Shown here: piece by piece, positions 1 to 13,100 of the stretch
Layout: every line of letters begins with the position of its first letter
Numbering within the stretch: position 1 is the first letter of the stretch
NCBI GenBank assembly: GCA_965178125.1
Contig: OZ237735.1
Coordinates: forward strand, 2,108,001-2,172,000
Origin: Bilabrum cf. latius
Lineage: Eukaryota; Bigyra: Bicosoecida; Bigyra; Bicosoecida
Length of the DNA: 64,000 nt
Direction: 5' to 3'
The notes under the pieces: generated by a model
What the model was told of the DNA's origin: nothing
Database searches by the model: none
What the model saw: only the letters and a program-made list of their open reading frames with translations
Translations under genes and position numbers: made by a program

Positions 1-1661
1 GCCAGGCCCCGGCGGTGGCTCACCCGAACATCGCTGCGCTCCTCTCCAGCACAGCTCCGCCGACATCCAGCGCTGTGCCTCGCTCCTCCAGAGCACGGCA
101 GGTTGCTTCGCCTAGCGATGCCAAGCGCAGCGTCCGCAAGCTGCCAAAGTACACCAGGGAATGCTTCGTGAGGCCGAAGATCAACGCGCATCCGGACGTG
201 CCTGCGGATTATCTGAGCGATGATCGCCTGCTGAAGGGGTCTGGAAGGCTACATCCGCAACAAATATGCACCCTCAAGCACTGGATGGCGGACAGAGATC
301 ACTGGGAGAAGCCGTACCCGACAGAGGCCGAGAAGCACGAGCTCAGTCGGAAATGCGATCTGAAGCTCACGCAGGTGTCCGACTGGTTCCGCAACGAACG
401 CAAGCGGTTGTGGCTACCGCTGATGCGCCAGCTTGGCAAGATTCCCGCCAACGGCTCCCACCTCGCGATCATGGGGTCGGCGCGGAGGAGCAAGGGGTCT
501 TCATCCTCTGGCTCCAGGTCTGGAGCTTCGAGGAAGCAGTCACGCAGCAGCGCGGCAGCCAGGCAAAAAGCGCTAGGAGCTGCTGCGTCCGAGTTTCCCA
601 CTGCGTCAATGCATAGCCAGGGCCCAAGTATGGACATGGGGCAGAGCCAGGCACTCGCGGCCGCGCCCCAGTCCAGGGTCGGCAGGACCAGGACGAGGTC
701 TGACGCAGCCTGTAAGCCCAAATTGGCCTTCACTCCAAGTAGTATCACCACGCGTACGGAGGCACTGGCCACGAAGTAGCGCAAGGCCAGGCCCAGGGCA
801 GCAAGCACAGCTGCGCTGCATGCTAGCAGCACACGGCAAGTGGGAGCCGGTGGGTTCGGCATCGCAGGCACACTGCAGCCGCAGCCGACGCTACATTGCC
901 CGGCGGCCAGTGACCCGATCATCAGTGGATCGAGCGTCCGCGCAGCGCAAGAGGCGCTGCTGATGGAGACTCCCGGCGGAAAACTTGCGGCAGGTCTGCA
1001 GCCGGGCGGCCTCTCGACTCCAACTCCCGGCGTCGCCGGGGGCACGACATCCGCCGGTGCACAGTCTTCCTCGTCGTCGTCGTCTTCCTCGTCTTCCACC
1101 ACGCCGCTGGCATCGTTCTCAAACGTTGCTGTACTCGCTGCCATGTACCCTGAGGGGCCTGCAGCGCGCTCGATGGCGGCAGCTCAGGCATCATCGAGCG
1201 GTGGCCCGGGTGCTTGGGCCGGAGGCATGCACCAATCGGCTGCCCGAAGCAGCAGCTCGACAGTGTCTGAGCCTAGGTCCAACCCGCAGCAAGACTCTGG
1301 TTCCTCGACGCCAGTTGGACGAGCTAGTACCAGCGATGACATCGGCCACGGTGGCACCTCGTCCCAGGCGGTGGGCTCTTCTGCAGGGCCTACCAGCCCC
1401 GCGGGAGACCACGACAAGAAAGGCGAATCAATCGGAACAGCAGTGGCGATGGCTCTCTCCAGCAAGCATTCTGCTGCATCGTCAAGGCGGTCATCAAGAG
1501 GATCTAAGCGGCCGAGGCCTCAAGAATTGTCCCAGGGTTCACAAGCAGGTGGTGACAAGGCTGGCACTGAGCCAAGGCGAACCAGCGTTCTGGCAGTGGA
1601 CCCGCGAGCAGGAAAGCGTTCACGAACTACATCTCTTGCTGCAACAGAGGCGGGCAACTGA
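1..1661 (+). CDS. TALE-class homeobox protein, 5' partial
   Basis: The reading frame is already open at the left edge (codons start at base 3), so the N-terminus lies outside the window. A homeodomain sits at roughly 245-420. It has the TALE hallmark PYP in the loop between helices 1 and 2 (KPYPTEAEKHEL) and the recognition helix core VSDWFRNERKRLW, as in KN/PBC/IRX-type DNA-binding proteins. The protein is therefore expected to be a nuclear transcription factor. The rest is low-complexity sequence: basic and Ser/Ala/Gly-rich, with a Ser run at about 1062-1098 and a basic RRSSRGSKRPRP stretch near the end that could be a nuclear localisation signal. A TAG at 777-779 lies in frame, and the same frame then runs on for another 293 codons to TGA at 1659-1661; I read it as Leu. 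The subclass of TALE protein cannot be fixed from this fragment. Confidence 0.85.
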
Positions 1662-1959
1662 GAACTAATTTGAATACTCTGCGTGTAGTAATTGATCGTG
1701 TCGCTCTTCGAGTATGAAAACAGGCAAAATGTACGAAGCAGCACACAACTGGACTGCCCAACGGAAGCATCTGATAGTCCGACGAAACTAATCGTTTCTA
1801 CACGACAGACAAGTTATCCATGCACCCAGCCATTCGAGAAGTTGCAGTTGGCACGCCACAGCGGAACCACTGCCAGTGGCCTGGTGACTGTGTCCGCGGC
1901 GCCTTTCCAGGAGTTGCCCGTTCCAACATCAGCATCATTGCTAAGCTTGCCGCACCAGG

Positions 1960-4282
1960 ATGGCCTCCATCGAATCAGTTATCATAAAGCCAGTGCAAGA
2001 GTGAGTTTCCTATTGTTGTGGTTGAATAAAAAGATTCGCTTTGTACGGATTTTGAATAAAATCGGCGGTTAGCCACAACTTGTCACCGCGCCGCCATATC
2101 TTAAATATCCTTGTGTTATGGTCGTAGAAGTAGGCACCCTTATATGATTTATCTTGCAGCTGGGCTATTCGTGCCTGGAATGACAATCCAGCGCACCTCG
2201 TCATCGAGACTGGACTCGTCCTGTTTGTGCTCTACATCATGGTGTTCAAGCGTGCATACGACCCGGTAAAGAGGGGGTATGGTGCCCGCAAGATTATTCT
2301 ATCTGAAGCTGAAAACCAAGAGCTGCTGGATGAGTGGGAACCCGAGCCGCTGGTCCCAGCAACCGAATCTAGCGGAACGGACGGCAAGGCTGGCAGCGGT
2401 GAGGACCCTGACGTGGTGGAGCCTGTGATTGTAGACTCGTTCCTTGAAGACGGCAAAACCGTGCGCGTGATTCCCTCAGCTAGTGCGTCTGCATCCGCGG
2501 GCTCGGATGCCCCCGCTGGAATCGTGGAGGCGACCAACTACACCTCGAGCGACTTCCTGGGCTACGGAGCCTCCTCCGAGGTGCGGCAGGAGGCGCTCGA
2601 TACTCTGGATCACTACACCTGCGGGAGCTGCGGTCCTCGAGGATTCTACGGGACGACGAAGGCCCACCTGGACCTTGAGAGCACGCTTGCAGAGTTCATC
2701 GGCTGCAGGGAGACAATCACCTACTCGGATGCCACCTCCAGCGTGTCCTCGGGTGAGACAACAAAATAAAATTGAACCAACTGCAGGGCTGGGGCGACGT
2801 ACTGCCTTTCTGGAGTCGGTGCGCAATAGGCACGGTTCGAAGAGATCTCCGGGGCAAGCACCGTCCACGCCTATCTGCCTGCCTGCCTGCCTGCCTGCCC
2901 CCTGTGCTAGGGCACAAGAATAGGCTCGTCCCAGCTCTGGCACTGCTTGTCAGTGGTCCAACCCGAACCCCTCCTCCCCCACGCCCATGCCAACCGCCCT
3001 AGTTAAGCCTTAGTCGACCAAAATTCTGCTGTCCTCTACTCCCTGTTCATATTTGTGTTGCTCGCTCGCAGCCGTCCCTGCCTTTGTCAAGAGGGGCGAC
3101 CTGATCGTGGTGGACGACGGTGTCAACCACGCGCTGCAGACGGGGTGCCTGCTATCCCGGAGCAGGTGCAAGTTCTTCGCGCACAACGACCCGGAGGACC
3201 TAGCCCGTGTGCTCCGGTCCATCGCTGAGGAGGACAGGAGGGGCCCTGACCTGTCGGCATCCCAGAGGCGGTTCGTGATCGTGGAGGGGCTGTACGCCAA
3301 CTCCGGCGACGTGTGCAAGCTAGACGAGGTGCTGTCGCTGGCCCAGGAATATAAATTCCGGATCCTCGTGGACGACTCGCTCGGGTTTGGCGTGCTGGGA
3401 GAGACGGGCAAGGGCGTCATCGAGCACTTCAAGAGCAAGGGCGTGACCGTGGGCGACGTCGACGTGCTGATCGGGTCTCTGTCCACCACCCTTGCATCCG
3501 TTGGCGGATTCTGTGCCGGAAACCAGGAGGCGGTTGACCACCAGCGCCTTTCGGGGGCAGGCTACTGCTTCTCGGCCTCGTGCCCGCCCTTCCTCTGCGC
3601 GGTGGCGCGCCGCTCTTTGGAGAGGCTGAGGAGCAGGGGGAGGGGCGACCTGGCGCAGCTGCGGGGGAACATTGCAGCTCTGAGGGGCGCCCTCAAGGGG
3701 ATGGCTGAGGTGAGGCTGGTGTCTGGGGAACACAGCCCCGTGCAGCTGATCAAGCTGAGGAGGCATGAGGAGGCCGCGGCTGCAGCGCGGATGGAGCAGA
3801 TCGTCGGTGGATCCGGAGCCGAAAAGGACGGCGCCGTGGTCGCCCCGTCCCTGCTTGGCCCGCGGGACGGCCGGGCCAGGCCAAGGACCGGCAGCGACCT
3901 CCAGGTGCTGCAAGGGCGCGGCAAGCTGCTGCTGTCCAAGGTGCGCTCGGCAGCCGAGGCGGACTTGGACGGTGTAGCGGAGCACTTGCTTCAGCGGGGC
4001 GTGTTCGTCAGCAGGAGCAGGCCGGTTGCAACCGACATGGCCCCGCCCCCTGCGTCGCTGCGCGTGGTGGTGACCTCTGTGCACACCGCGGCCGACCTTG
4101 CCAAGCTAGCGAGCGACATCCGTGCTGCGGTGCGAGCCACTGACGGGGCCTGGCAAGACGCCAGCGGGGAGCACTCGGACCCTCTCGGGTTCTCGGGCAG
4201 GGGTGGAGTGGCCGCAGGTTCGTCTGGCTCTGGCAGCCCGTCTCGCGGCTAGAGGCGCAGGGGCCTCGCGGCGCCGTTGTGA
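1960..4282 (+). CDS. LCB1: Serine palmitoyltransferase subunit 1 (LCB1/SPTLC1)
   Basis: This subunit pairs with LCB2 in the ER membrane to condense serine with palmitoyl-CoA, the first step of sphingolipid synthesis. Exons 1960-2000, 2160-2752 and 3072-4282 join in frame (615 codons, 614 aa) across GT-AG introns of 159 and 319 bp. The start Met is chosen because the splice gives MASIESVIIKPVQDW followed by an AWNDNPAHLVIET membrane-entry segment, as in LCB1 proteins. Family signatures are EWEPEPLVP, NYTSSDFLGYG, CGSCGPRGFYGTTKAHLDLE and RLSGAGYCFSASCPP. The position where LCB2 has the PLP lysine reads STTLASVGGFCAG, with no lysine, which identifies the non-catalytic LCB1 subunit. A TAG at 4250-4252 is followed by nine more codons and then TGA; with UAG as Leu the protein gains a short basic tail. 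The C-terminal third is longer and more Gly/Ser-rich than usual. Confidence 0.93.
2872..2900. repeat. (CTGC)n simple repeat in LCB1 intron 2
   Basis: About seven tandem tetranucleotide units of ctgc/tgcc lie inside the second LCB1 intron (2753-3071). It is a microsatellite with no coding role. Confidence 0.85.
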
Positions 4283-4554
4283 AGGTCTGTGTGGCATAAA
4301 GCGGTGCTAGATGATTCGTAGGGCTATAGCAAAGCGTTGGGTATGCTGCATTTTGCTTTCAAAAACTATATTTCAACTTCTGGCCGTGAGGCATTTTAAA
4401 AAGCAAACTCTCCTTTAGGTTTCGATCGGATCATCTGGTCGCAGAGCCAGCGGAGCGTGACCAACCGCATTGGCCTCCAGGACCGTCTTGAAGGGCCCTT
4501 GCCGGGTATCTATCCAAGGGTTCCGATTTAATTTCTGTGCGCATCACTCAAACT

Positions 4555-7500
4555 ATGCGTTCATCCGTATTGGCTTGCATAGTGGCGTCTGCGGCCATCG
4601 TTTGGCGTGGATTCGCGGGAGCTCCCGTGCCAAAGGATGCTGAGCCTGTCATTCTGGACGTAGGCGACAGCCCTATTGATACTGCTACGACAATGAAAAT
4701 GCGATACAATAGGCATGGGTAGCAGGTCAGCGCTCAGGCCACGGTAGACCAGCTTGATACGACTTTTGCAGCCGAGTACGCTCCAACCGGTGGCACAGGG
4801 CAGTCCGTAAACATGTACGGCGGCCCGAGTGCGGACGTTTTAAAGTAAGTGTTTGCAATTTGGCTGTGCAGGTTGTGCGCTACGTGCTGCTACGTGCTGG
4901 CCAGGAGTCTCCCAGCTGCGCCGTTGCTCACAAGGTGATTTGCTGCTCGTGCAACCCATTTGAATCCAGCATTGCCGGCCCTATTCCCACCTTCATTGCA
5001 GGGTTTCCAGCTGCGAAGACGCTCAGCCAGACGACAGCCCGTTCAAGCCCAGTCTCAACGGCGAGGCGGCTGGCGTCGATTACTTTGCCAGAGATCTGTT
5101 CAAGGGGGTGTTCGAATCGGGCAAAGGCCCGGAACAAGTGGCCTGCAGGTTCAATGGAGTGCTTGGGGGCTCCAAGGCTCCTGTCACTCTCGACGTGCAG
5201 CCGGGGGGTGACGGGCTCTAGCGGATCAGCTCGTCGGTGACGACCAAGCAGTTTGACGCTTCGGAGGAGAGCACGAAGGAGTCGGGCTTCAGCATGAGCC
5301 TGCTCGGCCTGAGCATCGGCACCAAGAAGTCAAGCAGCTCATCCTCCAGCAGCTCCTCTTCTGAGACCATGGCGGTTCAGGAGGTCTCGGTCAGGTCGGA
5401 GGCAGTGGTGGTCACCGAGGCCGCTGAGACGATCGAGCACTGCGACGAGACCGTCGACGCGTGCGTGGAGGCCTACCCCGCCGACCTGCTCAGCGAAAGC
5501 TTCCGCAAGATGGTGGAGGCGCTACCCGTGACCAAGGAGATGCGAGAGGAGACAACCAAGATACTCAAGTAGATGAAGGAGGCAGCCACTGGCTCATCAT
5601 CCAGCAGCGTGCCCACGCAGGGCATCCTCAGCACCATGCCGCCTGGCGTGAGGCAGCCGTTCTACGAGTTCATCGTCAAGCTTGGCAAGGACGTTCGGAA
5701 CCATGCGGTCCTTGGAGTGCAGGCCAACGTGCGGTCCACGGCCATGCTAGAGGACTCCTCCTCGGCCTCCTCCTCCTCGTCCCAGTCCTCCATTTCCGCC
5801 AGCTTCAAGGCCTTTACTCCCGGTGAACTAGGCGAAAAGGACAACAAGATCACCACGAGCACGGTAACGACGACGGAGGACGGCAAGGGCGGCTACCACA
5901 TGCAGGAAGAGGAGACCGTGATGCAGCCCGTGCCTGCAGCGTCGGACGGCGACGAGGAAGAAGGCGGCGGGGTCGCGAGCGAGCTCCTGAGCGGTGCCGC
6001 CGGCGCCGCCGCGAACGCTCTCGTGCCTGGGTCTGGCGCCATCGTGTCTGAGATGGCGGGCCCTGTCGCGGACAAGCTGGTGGCCGTTGCCGAGGCCCTC
6101 GCCAAGGTGGAGGTCCAGATGGAGAGGGCCTCCTTCAGCGGCCAGTCGAGCGAAGGCGGTGCCTCAAAATCCAACACCATCACGACCATCGACGCGAGCG
6201 GTGGCAATCCGTTCGCGATTGCCATTTCGGGCGACCAGATCCTCGGCACGCAGGAGCAGAGCGCGGGGGCGGGCGATGGGATGGACCTACTGAGCAGCAG
6301 CACGCGGCCCATCGCTGACTACGCTGCCTACGTGTCCGACTGCACCCCCGAAAACAGCAAGGAGATGGCCGACGCCATGCCCAAGGTCACTGCATTCACA
6401 CCGAGCACCGAGTCCCAAGGGTCCAAGGAGGATCAGGAGAGGGACACCGTGCTGGGCACGCTCGGCATCCTCGGTGCGAGCGCCAGCGGAGGCACGGCCA
6501 AGTCTTCAGCAGATCTGCTGTCAGCGGCGACCGCAACCTACAGCGGCTTGCCAGCTGCAGCTTCCGCCAGCCAGGGAGAGCCCAGCGTGATCTCGGCCGA
6601 TGCCCGGTCGGGCCTGTCCTTTCACGGGGCCGCGGCACAGGCTGCGTTCGGGCAGTCGTACTCCGTGCAGTCCTTCCCTAGCATCGGGCTGGCGGGGGTC
6701 GTCCTGAGCATGGTTGCATCGCAGAAGAACGGGAAGGGCGCCGCCGCCCTTGGCCTCGACGGCGACGCTGCTGGGCTACTAGTGACCCGCGGAGTCATCG
6801 CCGAGGACGGCTCGTGCGATGACCCCACTGCCGATGTGACGTGCCTGTCGGCTGCGAGCGACAAGGCCCCTCTCGACGCCTGGGCGGAGATCCAGACCTC
6901 CAAAACGATGGCTGAGGCCAAGCACCTGGCCCTGCAGAGGTTCCTCGAGGCAGTGGTGCAGATCGGCTAGTTGCCCATCTCCACAGGTGCCGCCCTCGTG
7001 TACACGACCAGCTGTGTGGCAGGGGATGACGGCGAGTTTCGCTCGGTTTCGATTCAGTGGGCGGCGAAGCTCGGCCTTTTCGTGATGGCCGACCCGAAGC
7101 AGGGCATGTCGTTCCTGCTGGCTGCTGGTCTTGACGGGTGCGACCCGTACGCGGACTTTGTGGACCGTCCGGTGTCCATCGTGGCTCTCACGGACGACGA
7201 GAGCGCGGGATACGGCGCTGCCAAGGTCTCCACCTACCTTGCCACCGCGGCGGCAGTCTCCGGTCTGGTCTAGAACCGGCTATCCACCACGACGAAACAC
7301 ATCGCCGTGCTGCCCCAGTCCGCCGGTGCGCCCAAAGAGCTGCTCACCGAGGACTTCACGTCGATTAGCGACGCTGCTGCGGCTGCCGCTGCCAGCACCG
7401 AATCTCCGTGCGAGGCGATGGGCGGTGCAGTCGCGGAGACGATTCTGTCGCTGGTCCGCCACAACGTCCTCACGTCGGAGGCCGGCGCGCTGATCACCAG

Positions 7501-9973
7501 CAGCGCTGCGGCGTGCGGCGGGGCGGGAGGCACCGGAGAAGACCCGTCCAGCGTCATCAGCTCTCAGAACACGCCAGGCGGCAAGCTAGTCGGCAAGTCC
7601 AACCCGCTCGATGATGTTGGGGGGTCAAGCAAGAGCGAGAGCGAGAGCTCCAGCAAGATGCTGCTACAGTCTCAGGCTACCGCTGGGTCCGAGTCCAATC
7701 TCGGCAGGAGTCACAGCCACGGCAGGGCGAGGCGTCACCGCTTCCTTCGCGCCAGGGGCACCATCGCGTCGGCGGGTAAGGCCGTTGCCTGCGGCCTGGA
7801 GCTCGTTGGATCCCTGGTGCTTGGCACTATGGAGAACCGGAGCCCTTGCGGCGCACCTGCCGGACTGCGCGCCCTGGCCGAGATCACCGGCGGGCTGGCC
7901 CGCGACGGGAGCGCCACGGCTTCGACCGAGGAGAAGGCTGCCTTGCCCACAACGTGCCTCATCGGAGACATGCTGGCGGTCAGGGCCAGGCAGCTCGCGC
8001 TCGAAGCCATCGGTGAGCACCTCGCCGACCAGCAGGCGGGGCGCGAGCAGCTGTTCGCGCCCATCGTCGGCCTACTCGATGACATTGCCGGACCCAAGGT
8101 TCCGTCCGACCAGGCCTGCAAGGACGCTCGAGCTGCCTTCGAGCAGGACAGGCTGAGCCAGCCCTCGGAGAGCATCAACATCCTTGGCATCGACGCCCCA
8201 AAGACGTGCATGGGCGTGCAGGTGAAGCAGCGCATCGAAGACGCGATCGAGATGACGTCCACTCCGGGCGTTCTCCCGACAGGCAAGCTCGATTCCGTCT
8301 TCGCTGTAGCGAGCAAGTACCTGCAGCAGACCGCCTAGACGCTTCTTGACGACAAGGCAGCCAAGGCCATCGGCGATTCGATCAAGCAGCTTGCGATCAA
8401 GACGGAGCTGCAGGAGAGCACATTCTTCCCTGAGCTGGACGCCTTCGTGAACGAGGAGGACTTGGAAGAGGACCCACCGGCGGTGTCATCGTCCAACGGC
8501 GGTTCACAGGGGGTTGCGTAGAACAAGCAGAGCGACTACGCCATGCACGCAATGGGCAAGAAGCGCCACGCGGGCAGGCTGAACGTCGACCACGCTGACT
8601 AGGACGGCCAGTGCGCAGCCTGCATGATTTTCCAGGAGCACGTCACCCCGGCGACGATTGTCGAGGACACCCCAGTAGATATTGCCGCAGCCAAGTGCAA
8701 CGGCGTGCAGGGCCACAGCCGCAAGGAGCTCTGCAAGGAAGCCATGAAGAGCATGGTCAAGGTCGGCAAGGCATACCTTGACAGCACCGGCTTCAGCTCC
8801 AGCGGCATGACTCCGCAGGACGTAGTGAATGCCCAGCGCGCGGTACTTCAGTTCATCCGCCACAACAACGACGCCCAGTCGATGGCCGGGGGCTGGTATC
8901 TGCCCAGCTTCCACGCACCTGCTGGAGGCAGCTGTGCCGAACTCAACGGCGCGGGAGGCGTCACGATCAAGGACTGCAATGCCGACTCGCTGCAGGTGTG
9001 TCAGTCTGCCGGGATGTGTGCGGGCAATGTGCTCGTGGCAGCCAAGGACTCGGCGACCTCGGGGAAGGCTCGCAAGGCTGAGACTAACCTGCTGGCCTCT
9101 TTGCCGACCCTGTCCATGAAAGAGGCCCGGTTCTCCACCGGCAGGATCAGCAACGGTGAGGTCAAGGTGCAGGAATCCGACGCGGTCGTCGTCCTGTCCG
9201 TCAAGAAGTCCTTCAACACCGACGGCAAGTCATTCCAGGAACTGCTCGATGCGGCCCTCCAAGTCCAGTCTGCAGGTTCGAGTGCTGCCTTTGTGGATTC
9301 CACCAAAATGGTAGGCGCTGCTTAGGTTGTGCTAGGGTCAATTGATGGCAAGCGATCGATCCCGAATGTGGATGTCCACAGCAGTATCAAGGCGAACTTG
9401 TTGACGAACTTGAAAGGTCAAGCCAAGACATTCGTTGGATCCAAGCAGGTGAAGGACTTGCGAGGTGATATTGTCACGTACCTGCAGGCCTAGAGCCCCA
9501 TCGATGATGAGGGTTTGGTGCAGCGAAGCTCTGAGTACGGGACGGCAGGCATGCCTTTGCTGCCGCTCACCTGCCGTGGGAATGGCAGCGGCGAGAAGCT
9601 CGCCTTTGTGGGGATGATGGCACAGGTGCAGAAAAAAAATGTGTTCGCTCATGATCACCTGAGCTTCGTTGCTCTGGTGTATGCAGACAAGGAGAATCTG
9701 CATGTATACGACATGCTGCCAGCCTCGAACTCTGATTCCGGCAACGCCAAGGCGGCGACGATTGTGGTCGACAAGGCGTTAGGCGCGAACGGACTTATTT
9801 CGCCAAACGAGTTGCTGAAACCACCTAGGAAGTATCGCGCGGAGGCGATTGCCGCCCAGGTAGATGTGCAAGAAAAGCTTTAGAAGCTTCCCCTAACGAA
9901 CAAGGAGGGCAAGGGTGTAACTGGGGCAGAGGTTTGGTATTTTGCGTGTAGTGGTGTGGCATCATTCCCGTGA
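4555..9973 (+). CDS. Large secreted protein of unknown function (P1)
   Basis: Exons 4555-4844 and 5002-9973 join across a 157-bp GT-AG intron (codon split aa|g) to give 1753 aa. I start at the ATG that opens a typical signal peptide (MRSSVLACIVASAAIVW, then small residues); an in-frame GTG lies 18 bp upstream. Eleven in-frame TAG codons are crossed (4720, 5219, 5570, 6968, 7271, 8336, 8519, 8600, 9323, 9491, 9881) before TGA at 9971-9973. No membrane helix other than the signal is evident, so the product is probably secreted or vacuolar. It is rich in Ala, Ser, Asp and Lys, has a run of eleven Ser near 5332-5364, and contains several Cys-flanked helical stretches; one near 8608-8780 (QCAAC...CNG...LCKEA) has saposin-B-like cysteine spacing. 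The following gene may be a distant paralog (signal peptide, Ser runs, a shared ESGF motif, a QCAAC segment). I do not recognise the family. Confidence 0.8.
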
Positions 9974-10120
9974 TACCTAGCTGCGACTGATCGCTGCAAG
10001 AATTTCTTCGCATGGGATATGAGAGTATTTTTACTAGTTTCTGGCGACATCTGGCCCACTGGCCCCTCGCCGAGTCGGCGACGCCGACACAAGCTGCGGC
10101 TCCGATTCCAATTCCGATTA

Positions 10121-10126
10121 AATAAA
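10121..10126 (+). promoter_or_regulatory. AATAAA, possible poly(A) signal of P1
   Basis: A canonical AATAAA lies 148 bp after the P1 stop and before the next start codon. Its function is inferred from position only, and such hexamers also occur by chance in the AT-richer spacers here. Confidence 0.4.
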
Positions 10127-10185
10127 TATAACGTGGGGTTCCCAAGTCAAGCACTGTCTCTATGGTATAGGCCTCTCCTAGCGCT

Positions 10186-13100
10186 ATGCGCACGATTGGT
10201 GTGGTTGTGTCCATGTGTGCTGTATATGTATCTGTATCATACGCTGCCAAACCTCAACAACTTGGACTGAAACAGCCAAAATCAATGGTAGTATCGATCG
10301 ACGAGAGCGCCGTCGGTAACAAAGCGGAAAGCCACATCAAGTACGGCCCAGATGGAACGATTGAACAGGTAGTGACGCAATATGCTGGTACATCGCCCGG
10401 TTCTGCGGTTGGTGGTTACTCGGAATTGCTGAAGGGCGGCTCGATGAACGGCAACCACGGCACCCAGTACCACGGAGTATCGTGCGAGGTGGACCAAGCC
10501 GTAAGATCAGCGCCCTGACCATGTGATCACCCCTCAGACTATCAAATATGTTGTGTTGTACAGCAGTGGAGGATGGCGACTTGCACCTCACATCATCTTC
10601 GCAGCAAGACGCAACGTATCCAATGGAACGGAGCGCCGACGGGCCTTGCGCGTTGCTCAACGCTGGATCCAAGCTTGGAGCGCAGCTGCTACCCACTAGC
10701 GTAAGACCCTTTATTTTCTATGACTCAATCCTTGCACCACGCAAATGCACATAATCTTTCCCCTGCGCTTCTGCCTCTCGCAATCCCCGCGCAGTATTCG
10801 TTCACGCCTTCGAGCAGGTACGAGACGAGCGTGACGGAACGCAGCGCGAAGGAGAAGGAAGCGCAGGAAACGACAAAAGCGGTCGAGTCTGGGTTTGGAA
10901 TCTCCATCGGCCCGTTTGCTGCAAGCCTCTCCAAATCGGAGGAGGACGAGCAGAGCTCCGACCGAAGCCGCAACGAAGTGGAGATCGTGATGAAGAAGAA
11001 GGCTCACTACTACGAGATCGGACTGAACGCAGGGGCGACCGGGCACCTGTGCGTCAGGGCAGACGTCGGCTCGACGGACAGCAACGGCAAAGTGGTCGGC
11101 GTGATGCCGAGCGAGCAGGCCAGCCGCGAGGACTGGAACAAGGTGGGGTGCATCCACGTGCTCTCACAGGACGCGGTGGCCGCGTCCACGGTCGATCAGC
11201 TGCGCCAGCTGAGCTCGCATGTGCTGCAGCACATGCCGCAGGACACCACTCAGAAGATCTTGGCCGCGACCAAGCCCGCCAGCAATGACACGCCTGTCGC
11301 CCTCCCTTTCTCGAGCAGGGGCCAGGACGCTCTGCTCAGCTCCATCACGCCTCAGATCAACGAGGCAGCCCACAAGACGGTGGACGCAGAGGGTGTCTTC
11401 GTCGCAACCAAGGTCAACTTTGGCGCGACGGTCGAGCTGTCGACGAAGACGACCAAGGAGGATTTGTCGGCCTCCCAGACGCACAGCGAGATGTCCTCCG
11501 CCAGCCTGGACTTCGACCCGTCGTCAGAGGCAGGCGGCCTCGAGGGCGAGTCAACCAGCAAGGTGGTCGAGACTGACAAGGTGGTCGACGGACGCACGAC
11601 CACTGTTCACACGGTCACCACAGAGCATGGCAGCAACAGCACAACGGCAGACAGCGGGAAGAACAACGCCAAAGCCGCAGCCATGGCCACACCTGCGGTG
11701 TCTTTCAGCTTCGGCACGTCCTCCTCGTCCTCCTCGTCCTCGTCCTCCTCGTCTTCTGGCGAGTCAACGGAGGTCAACGTCAAGGTGTCAGGCGGCGACG
11801 TCGCTGCCATCCAGGAGGCTGCCTCGGGCGGCAGCCTGCAGGACTCCGACCTCAAGTCGTGGGCGGAGAACGGGGTGACCGGGGCCGGCGTGCTGTCCAA
11901 GCAAGTGCAGCCCATCCACAAGATGGCGCAGGTGGGTGACCTGGGCGCCTGCCAGGAAGCCATGGACCCCCGGTTCAGGGGTGAGCTGGAGGCTGAATCG
12001 GCGGAGGCGCAGGAGCTTCCAGGGCTCTTGGCAGCTTGCCTGGGCTCCACCAACGTGCCCGGGGTTAAGGCTCCGCAGGAGCACGTGGCTGTGGCTGCGA
12101 TGGTGCAAGCAGCTCTATACCAGGCAGGGGAAGAGGTGAAAGAGCAAGCCGGTCCCATTGCCAACCTCAAGACGATCGTGAACTACATCAAGGCGGAAGC
12201 CAGGTCCGGCTCGATCGAGAGCTAGACGCAGTGCGACACCGCCAACCTGATCATCGGCACCTACAACCAGGCTGCTCTCAAGTACCCCTCCCTGGCCGAT
12301 CCCGTTGTCCCTATAGACTGCGCGGTCGCGATGGCTCGCACCACAGACCGAGTCACGACGGAACTCTCGACCGAGGAAGCCAAGGTTGTGACCGCGATGC
12401 CACCCCGCGGACACATGTCCGGGCAATGTGCCGCTTGCCTGAACCTGGTCTCACACTACGCCCTTCGATTCAAGAGGTCTGATCCTGAATCCGACTCCGT
12501 GTTCCACCTCGGCTGCAACGCCAGGCTCGAGCCCAGGTTCGATCCCGAGACGTGCGAGAGCCTGAGTTACATGGTCAGGAGGGCCAGCGGAGATCTCGGC
12601 GGCGCTAGCAAGACGGACCTGCCGTACGTCACCACGCCGCAGTCGCAGATCGGTGTGAACCACCTCGTTAAGATCTTCAAGAATCCCGAAGAGAAGCGCA
12701 AGTACGGCCTCAAGGAGACGACGCTGAGGGTGCCCGCCGCGGAGTGCGTCGCGGCGGGCTTCTGCAACCGCGAGGCCATCGGCTTGAAGTCAAACATGCA
12801 CATCCCCATTGCAACGGATGCAAACCCGGTCCAGTCCAAGGTATTTTTGGGCAAGGACGCGTTCGACAAGAAGGGGCTCGTGCCGATCGTGACCAAGAAA
12901 GGGGAGCCGAGCGGGGAGGGCACCATCGTGGACACTGACAAGGTCTCCATCACCGTGCCCGCTGATGTCGTCTTCACGATGGCGTCCAAGCAGTCTGGCC
13001 GCTGCCTGAAGATCGGCGACATCAGCAAGTACTCCGCGGCGCCCAAGTCGGGCATCTTCGGGAAGCTCGGCTCCGCAATTCGCGGGGCCCACGTCGTCTT

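Noticed and set aside
10548-10604. Earlier acceptor (after ttgtacag) for P2 exon 2
   Set aside because: It keeps phase but gives a sequence with no resemblance to P1; the acceptor at 10604 gives a better matching segment. Transcript data could still overturn this.
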